A model generated the notes under the pieces. The model was given only the letters and a program-made list of their open reading frames with translations, did not search any database and was not told the origin of the DNA. Positions 14,797-27,840 of a DNA stretch of 64,000 nt are shown piece by piece (position 1 is the first letter of the stretch; each line of letters begins with the position of its first letter). The stretch comes from Pandoraea pulmonicola (GTDB lineage: Bacteria; Pseudomonadota; Gammaproteobacteria; Burkholderiales; Burkholderiaceae), in the NCBI RefSeq assembly GCF_000815105.2, contig NZ_CP010310.2, positions 5,518,001 through 5,582,000 of the forward strand. Reading direction: 5' to 3'. Position numbers and translations under genes: made by a program.

Positions 14797-15492
14797 TTAG
14801 GCGCTCAGGCTGGCCTGGTCCACACGCACGCCAACGCCCATCGTGCTCGACAGAGCGATCTTGCGCAGGTAGACGCCCTTGCTCGAGGCCGGCTTGGCCT
14901 TCGTCAGGGCTTCCAGCAGCGCCGAAAGGTTCTGCTGCAGCGCGCTCGGTTCGAACGATGCACGGCCGATGGTCGCGTGGATGATACCGGCCTTGTCGAC
15001 ACGGAACTGCACCTGACCTGCCTTGGCGTTCTTCACAGCCGTGGCGACGTCCGGGGTCACCGTGCCGACCTTCGGGTTCGGCATCAAGCCGCGCGGGCCG
15101 AGGATCTGGCCCAGCGTACCGACGATACGCATCGTGTCCGGCGAAGCGATCACGATATCGAAGTCCATGTTGCCGGCCTTGATCTGCTCGGCGAGGTCTT
15201 CCATACCCACGATTTCAGCGCCAGCGGCCTTGGCTTGCTCAGCCTTTTCGCCCTGGGCGAAAACAGCCACGCGAACCGACTTGCCCGTACCGGCCGGCAG
15301 AACGACCGAACCACGAACCACTTGGTCCGACTTCTTGGCATCCACGCCCAGCTGAACGGCGACGTCGATCGACTCGTCGAACTTGGCGCTTGCGCATTCC
15401 TTAACCAGGGCCAGAGCGTCGCCGACCGGGTACAGCTTGTTGCGGTCGACCTTGGCGGCCAGTGCTTGTTGACGCTTCGAGATCTTAGCCAT
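14797..15492 (-). CDS. rplA: 50S ribosomal protein L1
   Basis: A 231-residue L1 stalk protein involved in E-site tRNA release. The conserved signature [22 protein letters not shown] is present in the middle. Its ATG overlaps the rplK stop by one base (TAATG), so the two are translationally coupled. Confidence 0.98.
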   Translation of the reverse strand: MAKISKRQQALAAKVDRNKLYPVGDALALVKECASAKFDESIDVAVQLGVDAKKSDQVVRGSVVLPAGTGKSVRVAVFAQGEKAEQAKAAGAEIVGMEDLAEQIKAGNMDFDIVIASPDTMRIVGTLGQILGPRGLMPNPKVGTVTPDVATAVKNAKAGQVQFRVDKAGIIHATIGRASFEPSALQQNLSALLEALTKAKPASSKGVYLRKIALSSTMGVGVRVDQASLSA

Positions 15493-15923
15493 TACAGACC
15501 CTCCACCGTGATGCCCATCGAACGTGCGCTGCCAGCGATGGTGCGAACCGCGGCATCCAGATCGGAGGCGGTAAGGTCAGGCATCTTGGTCTTCGCGATT
15601 TCTTCCGCTTGTGCGCGGGTGATCTTGCCCACCTTGTCGGTGTGCGGCTTGCTCGAACCCTTTTGCAGGTTGGCAGCCTTCTTGATCAGCACCGTTGCCG
15701 GCGGGGTCTTCAGGACGAACGTGAAGCTCTTATCCGCGAAAGCGGTGATCACCACCGGAATCGGCAGACCCGGCTCGAGGCTCTGCGTTTGCGCGTTGAA
15801 CGCCTTGCAGAACTCCATGATGTTCAGGCCACGTTGACCCAGGGCCGGGCCCACGGGGGGCGACGGGTTGGCTTTACCTGCAGGAATCTGCAGCTTGATA
15901 AAGCCGATGATTTTCTTTGCCAT
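15492..15923 (-). CDS. rplK: 50S ribosomal protein L11
   Basis: A 143-residue protein at the GTPase-associated centre, the target of thiostrepton and needed for RelA activation. The N-terminal [20 protein letters not shown] and the C-terminal [14 protein letters not shown] are standard. GGAG lies eight bases before the ATG. Confidence 0.98.
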   Translation of the reverse strand: MAKKIIGFIKLQIPAGKANPSPPVGPALGQRGLNIMEFCKAFNAQTQSLEPGLPIPVVITAFADKSFTFVLKTPPATVLIKKAANLQKGSSKPHTDKVGKITRAQAEEIAKTKMPDLTASDLDAAVRTIAGSARSMGITVEGL

Positions 15924-15937
15924 GGTTTACTCCGGAA

Positions 15938-15958
15938 CGAATATGTGGCGCATATTCG
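15938..15958 (-). promoter_or_regulatory. Inverted repeat in the rplK leader (possible L1 site)
   Basis: A perfect repeat CGAATATG-TGGCG-CATATTCG (8-5-8) whose edge is 14 bases upstream of the rplK start, next to its Shine-Dalgarno. In other bacteria L1 represses rplKA by binding a leader hairpin at this place. The protein partner here is inferred from position only. Confidence 0.5.
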
Positions 15959-16029
15959 GGGTTGAGTCATAGCGCGCGTTCACCAGAAACGGGCTACTGA
16001 CGCTCCTCGGCGACGGTTGTCACCAACGC

Positions 16030-16057
16030 AAAAACGCGCCGGACGTCGCGCCGGCGC
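16030..16057 (-). terminator. nusG terminator
   Basis: Stem GCGCCGG/CCGGCGC (16036-16042, 16051-16057) followed on the minus strand by TTTTT (16030-16034), directly after the nusG stop. It separates secE-nusG from rplKAJL-rpoBC transcription. Confidence 0.8.
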
Positions 16058-16066
16058 ATTTTATTC

Positions 16067-16624
16067 TTAGATCTTTTCGACTTGTCCGAACTCCAGCTCT
16101 ACCGGAGTCGCCCGTCCAAAAATGGTGACGGAAACACGGAGGCGGGACTTTTCGTAGTTCACTTCTTCCACCGAGCCGTTGAAGTCCGTGAAAGGACCAT
16201 CCTTGACTCGTACCAGCTCGCCTACCTCGAACAACGTCTTCGGACGGGGTTTTTCCACGCCATCCTTCATCTGAGACATGATCTTGTCGACTTCCGCCTG
16301 GCGGATCGGCTGCGGACGATTGCCCGTGCCGCCGACAAAACCGGTCACCTTGGAAGTGTTCTTCACCAGGTGCCATGTCTCATCCGTCATTTCCATCTCG
16401 CACAGCACATAGCCGGGATAGAAACGACGCTCGGTGACCGACTTGTGGCCACCCTTGATTTCTACGACTTCTTCGGTCGGAACGAGAATCTGACCGAAAT
16501 AGTCTTCCATACCTGCACGGACAATACGCTCACGCAGCGCTTTGACCGCACTTTTTTCCATGCCGGAATACGCTTGAACGACGTACCAGCGCTTCTTACT
16601 CGGTGCAGCCCCGGTATCAGACAT
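16067..16624 (-). CDS. nusG: Transcription termination/antitermination protein NusG
   Basis: A 185-residue protein from the ATG at 16624. A TTG 15 bases earlier is possible but lies inside the end of secE. The NGN domain begins [15 protein letters not shown], contains [10 protein letters not shown], and is followed by the KOW motif [20 protein letters not shown]. It binds RNA polymerase and couples it to Rho or ribosomal S10, and it joins the antitermination complex on rrn boxA sites such as those in this window. The start is one base past the secE stop. Confidence 0.98.
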   Translation of the reverse strand: MSDTGAAPSKKRWYVVQAYSGMEKSAVKALRERIVRAGMEDYFGQILVPTEEVVEIKGGHKSVTERRFYPGYVLCEMEMTDETWHLVKNTSKVTGFVGGTGNRPQPIRQAEVDKIMSQMKDGVEKPRPKTLFEVGELVRVKDGPFTDFNGSVEEVNYEKSRLRVSVTIFGRATPVELEFGQVEKI

Positions 16625-16625
16625 A

Positions 16626-17006
16626 TCATTTCCAGCCAAGAATCAAAGAGAAAACCGCCCATTCGATCGTCTTGTCGCTGATCCAAAGATACAGCGCCAT
16701 GACAATGACGAACGCGAAGACGATCGCGGTCGTTTGAGCGGCCTCTTTACGGGTCGGCCAAACGACCTTACCCACTTCCCGGTACGCATCCTTGGCAAAA
16801 GCCAGGAAGCCTTTGCCGGTTTGCGATGCCAATCCAACACCTGCTGCGACGGCCAGAACGACGACGATAGCGGCAACGCGCACATACAGTGCTTGTTGCT
16901 CCAGCGCGTAGAACGCCACGACGCCAGCAATCACGAGCAGCCCGGCCAGAGCCAGCAGCAGCTTGTCGCCAGTCGTACGTACAGTTTCTACGGGAGAATT
17001 CGCCAT
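16626..17006 (-). CDS. secE: Preprotein translocase subunit SecE
   Basis: A 126-residue inner-membrane subunit of the SecYEG channel. Three hydrophobic segments (about residues 13-32, 37-56 and 90-115) match the long three-span type. The conserved amphipathic segment [16 protein letters not shown] precedes the last span. It is transcribed with nusG and follows tRNA-Trp. Confidence 0.97.
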   Translation of the reverse strand: MANSPVETVRTTGDKLLLALAGLLVIAGVVAFYALEQQALYVRVAAIVVVLAVAAGVGLASQTGKGFLAFAKDAYREVGKVVWPTRKEAAQTTAIVFAFVIVMALYLWISDKTIEWAVFSLILGWK

Positions 17007-17028
17007 TTCAAGCTTGCAGACAGTTGTT

Positions 17029-17104
17029 TGGCAGGGGCAGAGGGAATCGAACCCCCAACCTTCGGTTTTGGAGACCGACGCTCTGCCAGTTGAGCTATAC
17101 CCCT
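17029..17104 (-). tRNA. tRNA-Trp (CCA)
   Basis: A 76-base cloverleaf on the minus strand with anticodon CCA, T-arm GGTTCGATTCC and an encoded 3' CCA. It lies between tuf and secE, as in many proteobacteria. Confidence 0.97.
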
Positions 17105-17168
17105 AAAACAGCAGTGGGGCCAGCCGCCAAAAGCTGACCCCGTAAGCGCGGACCGTTAAGGTACCGGC

Positions 17169-18359
<1,191 letters not shown>

Positions 18360-18432
18360 TTCAGACTCCTAACGGGGTTATCTTTTGCCGAGGTTGCTCG
18401 GCATGTTGATTGCCGCGCTTCACACTATCTCT

Positions 18433-18507
<75 letters not shown>

Positions 18508-18541
18508 GAATCCATTGCTTCTACTGCGTCTGCGCGTCACC

Positions 18542-18615
18542 TGGAGCGGGTGAAGGGAATCGAACCCTCGTCATAAGCTTGGAAGGCTTCTGCTCTACCA
18601 TTGAGCTACACCCGC
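18542..18615 (-). tRNA. tRNA-Gly (TCC)
   Basis: 74 bases with acceptor stem GCGGGTG/CACCCGC, anticodon TCC, encoded CCA. Confidence 0.97.
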
Positions 18616-18688
18616 TTGGATTCCGACTCTCGCTTCTAGGTAACAAGCGCCGAAAACCGGGTTTTCGACGCTCATTACTTCCGCATTC

Positions 18689-18774
18689 TGGTGGAGGAGG
18701 TTGGATTCGAACCAACGTAGGCGTAAGCCAACAGATTTACAGTCTGCCCCCTTTAGCCACTCGGGCACCCCTCC
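18689..18774 (-). tRNA. tRNA-Tyr (GTA)
   Basis: 86 bases with a long variable arm, anticodon GTA and encoded CCA. First gene of the tRNA-tuf operon. Confidence 0.97.
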
Positions 18775-18788
18775 GCAGAGAATTTGCA

Positions 18789-18817
18789 ATTATGGAGATG
18801 TCCCCCCGCCTTGTCAA
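18789..18817 (-). promoter_or_regulatory. Sigma-70 promoter of the tRNA-tuf operon
   Basis: On the minus strand, TTGACA (18812-18817), a 17-base spacer with a G-run, and CATAAT (18789-18794). This near-consensus promoter lies 15 bases upstream of the tRNA-Tyr gene. Confidence 0.85.
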
Positions 18818-18949
18818 CACCCTCCATGCATTAAATACGCAGATTTTGTGCCAGCTAGCGCGTCGAATTCCAATATATGCGGCAAGTCTTTGATTTTCTT
18901 GTAAATCGAGATGACGAAGGGAAAACGAGGAAGTTTGGCTTCGGACAGG

Positions 18950-19705
18950 TCAAGCTTGGCGCCAAAGCAAGCGCCGGCGCCACACGTCCACATATCTGTT
19001 CAAGCTGTCTCGGCCCATGTGGAATTCGCGGCGTAGCTTCTGAACAATGGAACGTTTCGCCTTGCGGCGGCCGGCGATCGTCGTACCAAGCTCATCATCC
19101 CTGTGATCGACGATCTTCGGCACCATCGAAATCATACGAACGCCGTGCTCCCAATTGCGGTTGAGCATATCGTCGACCGGGTGAACCATCCGCTTGCCAT
19201 ACTCCAGCAAGGTGAGCGCCGCATCGCGGCGGATCAGGTATCCCTGCGTGCCTCCCGGCTGCTTTCGGTGATCGTGAAGTACCCCACCGTTCGGCAGTTC
19301 ACCCACTTGCCAACTGCCGGCGGACCCCTCGCTCTTGAGCCGTAGGATTCCCCACGGCACGGTAACGTCCACCACTGAAGCCAGGCGCGGAGCAAAGCCT
19401 TCCATCAGTTCGACGTCATCCTCGAGAACGCACCAGATGTCGTCGTTGGATCGGGCGAGATCTTGCCAGATCTGATAGTGGCTGTCGTAGCATCCGACCT
19501 CGCCAAGTGTCAGATGATTGCCGTAAGTCCGAAGGCGTGTTTCGGCGTCATAAGCTGGCGGATATTCGCGGATACGCTCGGCATCGAAAAACCGGAAGGG
19601 CACACCTGCGCGTGCCAACTGCTCCGTCATGTAGGCTCGGCGATCATGACTGTCGACCAGGGAGATAACGACAACTGGAGGTAACTTAAACTGCGGGGTA
19701 TACAT
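18950..19705 (-). CDS. Glycosyltransferase family 25 protein (LPS type)
   Basis: A 251-residue protein from the ATG at 19705; an in-frame start at 19819 would add 38 residues without the family's usual beginning. It opens with VVVISLVDSHDRR, has the family 25 motif GEVGCYDSH (68-76) and the acidic motif EDD (95-97) that binds the metal and nucleotide sugar. Family members transfer galactose or glucose onto lipooligosaccharide or surface glycans in the cytoplasm. The stop lies ~130 bases before the tRNA-tuf promoter, with no terminator seen. No strong ribosome-binding site. Base composition looks less GC-rich than neighbours, and no other surface-sugar gene is near, which suggests acquisition. 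Confidence 0.85.
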   Translation of the reverse strand: MYTPQFKLPPVVVISLVDSHDRRAYMTEQLARAGVPFRFFDAERIREYPPAYDAETRLRTYGNHLTLGEVGCYDSHYQIWQDLARSNDDIWCVLEDDVELMEGFAPRLASVVDVTVPWGILRLKSEGSAGSWQVGELPNGGVLHDHRKQPGGTQGYLIRRDAALTLLEYGKRMVHPVDDMLNRNWEHGVRMISMVPKIVDHRDDELGTTIAGRRKAKRSIVQKLRREFHMGRDSLNRYVDVWRRRLLWRQA

Positions 19706-20105
19706 CTGGTTTATTTCGGGTTGATTTGAGCCGCACGAACATCGTCGATCGCGAAATCGGACGATATCAGGCCAACGCCACGTTAACGGACGTAATTGGG
19801 GGACATTGAAGGCTCTCATTTTTAAGAGGATCCCCGACGGACGGCGCAGTTATCACGCTATTACGGGAATTTGAGCGTCTTTGAGGTATTCAACTGGGTC
19901 ACCCGCGCGTGCTTGCCTGATGGCGTTTTGGGTGATTCACCTCACTCGCGACCGATCACGCCTGTGAGCACGCCCAACTCACGTACAGCGACAAGGACGA
20001 AGAATTCTTCTCTCGGTGGTAGAGAAATCAGGGGCCTGCGAAGAGGATTCGCTAGCCGGTGCCGGATCGTGCATTGATCGACTTCGTTTTTTGCCCCGGC
20101 AAAGC
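19706..20105. other. Intergenic region between the GT25 gene and 5S rRNA
   Basis: About 400 bases upstream of the glycosyltransferase and past the rrn terminator. I see no ORF with coding character and no clear promoter for the glycosyltransferase. The stretch is unremarkable apart from mixed base composition. Confidence 0.4.
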
Positions 20106-20142
20106 AAAAACCCCTCACTACATTCGTAGCAAGGGGTTTTTA
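20106..20142 (-). terminator. rrn operon terminator
   Basis: AAAAACCCCT and AGGGGTTTTT arms with a central loop give a hairpin ending in a T-run on the minus strand, immediately past the 5S gene. Confidence 0.9.
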
Positions 20143-20149
20143 AGGGGAG

Positions 20150-20263
20150 CCTGACGATTACCTACTTTCACACGGGAATCCGCACTATCATCGGCGTGGA
20201 GTCGTTTCACGGTCCTGTTCGGGATGGGAAGGGGTGGTTCCAACTCGCTATGGTCATCAGGCA
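20150..20263 (-). rRNA. rrf: 5S ribosomal RNA
   Basis: A ~114-base gene. The minus strand begins TGCCTGATGACCATAGCGAG and ends GTAGGTAATCGTCAGGC, as in betaproteobacterial 5S. The ends pair with each other. Confidence 0.95.
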
Positions 20264-20385
20264 TAACTTGTATGTTCCGCTGAGGCGCTCAGCGAAACCA
20301 ATTCGGAAGAAGCGTAGTACAACATATTGGGTTGTGACTGGTATCGGCACAGCGATACTCACACCAGGAAAACACACTGGTTATA

Positions 20386-23262
<2,877 letters not shown>

Positions 23263-23469
23263 CTATAACGAGAATGTCTCCCCGTTACAGGTTGAGTTTT
23301 CGCGTGTCGGTCCACGTTAGTGCTTTAGCACTTACGTGGAGCCCACACATCGCGTGTGTGCCGTATTCCAAGTCATCTTTCGATCACTTAAATACTGGTT
23401 GATACAATCACAACCCGTACAATTTCCACGCGCCATCTCTAACGCGCTTCCGTTGTACTTCTTCTTCCA

Positions 23470-23483
23470 AATTGTTAAAGAAC
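23470..23483 (-). promoter_or_regulatory. boxA antitermination element, 16S-23S spacer
   Basis: The minus strand reads GTTCTTTAACAATT, the classical boxA bound by NusB-S10 to prevent Rho termination inside rrn. It lies between tRNA-Ala and 23S. Confidence 0.85.
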
Positions 23484-23594
23484 AAATACTGCATGACATG
23501 ACTGTCATTCAAAAGCATTCACATTCAGGGATTTACTTCAGAAGTACCACTGAGATAACTTGCTTTTGACTGACATCGATGCGATCCAAGATTT

Positions 23595-23670
23595 TGGTGG
23601 AGGATGACGGGATCGAACCGACGACCCCCTGCTTGCAAAGCAGGTGCTCTCCCAGCTGAGCTAATCCCCC
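23595..23670 (-). tRNA. tRNA-Ala (TGC)
   Basis: 76 bases with anticodon TGC and encoded CCA, in the 16S-23S spacer. Confidence 0.98.
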
Positions 23671-23720
23671 AATCAAGCCGATTACCACTACTCGACTTGG
23701 TCAGGCGGTGGTGTAAAGCT

Positions 23721-23797
23721 TGGTGGGTCTGGAAGGACTTGAACCTTCGACCCCCGCCTTATCAAGACGGTGCTCTAACCACCTGAGCTACAGACCC
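23721..23797 (-). tRNA. tRNA-Ile (GAT)
   Basis: 77 bases with anticodon GAT and encoded CCA, in the 16S-23S spacer upstream of tRNA-Ala. The Ile-Ala pair is the common betaproteobacterial arrangement. Confidence 0.98.
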
Positions 23798-23858
23798 GAC
23801 TTAGATCTACGCAGTCAACAACCGATAAGCGTGAACACTCAACTTCCAGTGCATGCTC

Positions 23859-25394
<1,536 letters not shown>

Positions 25395-25568
25395 AAACCT
25401 GTTACTGTTTTCGGTTTTCGCGATAAATCGCTAGAACCGGTCGCTCTCAAAGTATGCTGACAAGTTAATTGCTTAACTTACCTTTTACTATGTGAGCCTC
25501 AATAAATTTAAAGCCAATCTGCCGAAGCAGACGCACCATTCATCGAGTGCCCACACTTATCGGTTGTT

Positions 25569-25584
25569 CAATTTTTAAAGATCA
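25569..25584 (-). promoter_or_regulatory. boxA in the rrn leader
   Basis: The minus strand reads TGATCTTTAAAAATTG, a boxA variant between promoter P2 and 16S. Confidence 0.65.
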
Positions 25585-25666
25585 ATCGCAGTCACTTTGC
25601 GAGTCGCCAACTTACCGCGCCATCGCTTCGTTTTCTGCGTCGCTGCATCAGCAGCAGAGAAGTGAG

Positions 25667-25695
25667 ATTATGTCGCACATCCTCGTCGTCGTCAA
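25667..25695 (-). promoter_or_regulatory. rrn promoter P2
   Basis: TTGACG (25690-25695), a 17-base spacer and CATAAT (25667-25672) on the minus strand, ~270 bases upstream of 16S. Confidence 0.8.
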
Positions 25696-25830
25696 CAGTT
25701 TTTTTCGCGCTTTCCGTTCGTCGCCGTAGCCACTCACCCGCTCAAAATCCTGCAACCACCGGGCTTTTCAGCCCATTCGCTTCAACCGCCCCACCGCTTG
25801 CGCTGCGGCGCCGTCGTTGCGAGAGACGAG

Positions 25831-25885
25831 ATATTAGTGAAAACCCCGAAGCCGCGCAAGCCCTTTGTGAAAATAATTTGAAAAG
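25831..25885 (-). promoter_or_regulatory. rrn promoter P1 with UP-like element
   Basis: TTGCGC (25854-25859), a 17-base spacer and TAATAT (25831-25836) on the minus strand. An AT-rich tract at 25861-25885 (TTTTCAAATTATTTTCAC) precedes the -35, as in a UP element. Confidence 0.65.
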
Positions 25886-25897
25886 ATGCGAAAGCGG

Positions 25898-25996
25898 AAA
25901 AAAAAGGCCCGCCACAAGGGCGGGCCGAGTTCCACGGGACAGGACACATGGAGGAGACGGGTTCACTGTATCCGCGCATCCCCCGGCGACGCAACT
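25898..25996 (-). ncRNA. Candidate small RNA upstream of rrn
   Basis: On the minus strand, TTGACA (26026-26031) and, 17 bases on, a weak TGCGAT (26003-26008) could start a ~99-base transcript. It would end at a strong intrinsic terminator: stem GGCCCGCC/GGCGGGCC (25906-25913, 25919-25926), loop of five, then eight U. No ORF of credible quality lies in it. It contains CTCCTCC, which could pair with ribosome-binding sites. The terminator is clear; the promoter and function are inferred. Confidence 0.45.
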
Positions 25997-26073
25997 AACG
26001 AAATCGCATATGCTTCCCGATAGCTTGTCAATATGGAAAGGCCGGCCACGGCGATGGCTTCTCCCTCTTAGCA

Positions 26074-27813
26074 ATGTCTCTATATAGAGCGTCCGGGATG
26101 GTCCCTTCGATGTACATTTCGCCTCGCTCGCGTCCGCCAGGGTCTACGTCCTCCGGTGACGCCGCCATATCTGAACCGTCCGCCCATCTCCCTCGCGGAA
26201 CCGGTCAGCGCGGGTTCCGGCAACTGATTGGCCTTTTCGCACTAGTCGTCTGCGTCGCGGCATGCACATCCGTGCGTCCGCCCGCCGAACCGTCGCAGTG
26301 GACCGCCCACACGCCGGCCAGCACGCCGGGTGCGCTGGCGAGCGCCCTCGCGCCCGCGATCCGCGCCCATGACAATCAGTCCGGTTTTCAACTCCTGGCG
26401 ACAGGATCCGCCGCATTCATGACACGCGTTGCCCTGGTACAGGCCGCGCAGCACAGTCTCGACGTTCAGTATTACAGCGCCGGCGAAGACATCACCGGCC
26501 GTCTGCTGCTCCAGTCGCTGCTCGACGCCGCCGATCGGGGCGTACGCATCCGCATGCTGGTCGACGACATCAATCGTCGCCGCACCGACCCCGCGTTCGC
26601 CGTTCTGGATCAGCACCGAAACATCGAGATCCGCGTATTCAATCCGTTCGGCACGCGCGACACCACGCTCCTCGAGCGAGCGGGCAATCTCCTTGCCCGC
26701 TTCGATCAACTCAACCGCCGCATGCACAACAAGGCGCTGGTTGCGGACAACCAGGTCGCCATCATCGGCGGCCGGAATCTCGGTGACGAATACTTCGACG
26801 CCAATCCGGACCTCTCCTTCCGCGACTTCGATCTGCTGTGCGCGGGGCCGGTCGTCAATGCCGTCTCGCACAGTTTCGACCACTTCTGGACGAGTCCCCA
26901 AACCTATCCCCTCAAGCAGGTCCAGTCGAAGATCGACGACGAGACGCTCGCCGCCACGCGCGAGGCGCTCGCACAACACTGGCGCGACGCCGACGCTCTG
27001 CCCGCCGGCCGCGAGGCCCTGCATCAGCCTCCCCTAGCCGACAGTCTGCGCACAGGCAGGGTGCCGCTCTTCTGGGCGCCGGCCGAGTTGGCCGCCGACA
27101 CGCCGGACAAACTCGACGCCCCCGCCGATCAGACGCAAAGCGCCCCCGGAGAGAAGCTGCGCCAACTCGCCGCGAAGGCACAAAGCGAGTTTCTGATCAT
27201 CTCCCCGTATTTCGTGCCGATGGAAGGCGGCGTCCGATTCCTCTCGAAGCTTGCACAACGCGGCGTCAAAGTCCGCGTGCTGACGAACTCGCTCGCGGCG
27301 ACGGACGTGGTGCCAGTCCACGCCGGCTACGCACGCTACCGTCCGGCGCTCCTGAAGGCGGGCATCGAGCTCTACGAATTCAAACCCATTCGCAGCGACA
27401 CCGGCGCACCGTCCCCGCGGCGCGTGCAGTTTGGCGGCTCCTCGCGCGCGAGCCTGCACGGCAAAGCCTACGTGATCGACCGGCGCGACGTCGTTCTGGG
27501 CTCGTTCAACCTCGATCCTCGCTCGGTACGGCTGAACACGGAACTGGCGATCGTGATCCATAGTCCCGATTTCGCCGAGCGCATGGCGCGCATCTTCGAT
27601 CGGGCGACGGCGCCACGCGCGAGCTTCCGGGTGGAACTCGCCCCACCGGGCGCGACGCCGCCAACCCCAACGCCGCCGACCATGCCCGCACTGCGCTGGG
27701 TCGGTGAAGAGAACGGTCAGCCGCGCATATTCGACGTGGAGCCCTACGCCTCGTTCTGGCGCAACGCTGTCACAGGCGCCTTCACGTTACTGCCGAGCGA
27801 CGATCTGCTCTAA
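26074..27813 (+). CDS. Phospholipase D family lipoprotein, ClsC/YmdC-like
   Basis: A 579-residue protein (from the first of three close ATGs at 26074, 26098 and 26110; none has a good ribosome-binding site). A hydrophobic stretch LIGLFALVVCVAAC with the lipobox VAAC predicts a lipoprotein. Two HKD motifs characterise the phospholipase D fold: HNKALVADNQVAIIGG near residue 218 and HGKAYVIDRRDVVLGS near residue 461. Family relatives such as ClsC make cardiolipin from phosphatidylglycerol and phosphatidylethanolamine. It converges with the TonB receptor gene and is probably monocistronic. Confidence 0.85.
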   Translation: MSLYRASGMVPSMYISPRSRPPGSTSSGDAAISEPSAHLPRGTGQRGFRQLIGLFALVVCVAACTSVRPPAEPSQWTAHTPASTPGALASALAPAIRAHDNQSGFQLLATGSAAFMTRVALVQAAQHSLDVQYYSAGEDITGRLLLQSLLDAADRGVRIRMLVDDINRRRTDPAFAVLDQHRNIEIRVFNPFGTRDTTLLERAGNLLARFDQLNRRMHNKALVADNQVAIIGGRNLGDEYFDANPDLSFRDFDLLCAGPVVNAVSHSFDHFWTSPQTYPLKQVQSKIDDETLAATREALAQHWRDADALPAGREALHQPPLADSLRTGRVPLFWAPAELAADTPDKLDAPADQTQSAPGEKLRQLAAKAQSEFLIISPYFVPMEGGVRFLSKLAQRGVKVRVLTNSLAATDVVPVHAGYARYRPALLKAGIELYEFKPIRSDTGAPSPRRVQFGGSSRASLHGKAYVIDRRDVVLGSFNLDPRSVRLNTELAIVIHSPDFAERMARIFDRATAPRASFRVELAPPGATPPTPTPPTMPALRWVGEENGQPRIFDVEPYASFWRNAVTGAFTLLPSDDLL

Positions 27814-27840
27814 TGGCGGGCCTCGTCCGTCGCTCGTCGC

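Noticed and set aside
25742..26074. A 110-codon minus-strand frame upstream of rrn
   Set aside because: Spans the terminator hairpin and rrn promoter P1, so it is not a gene.
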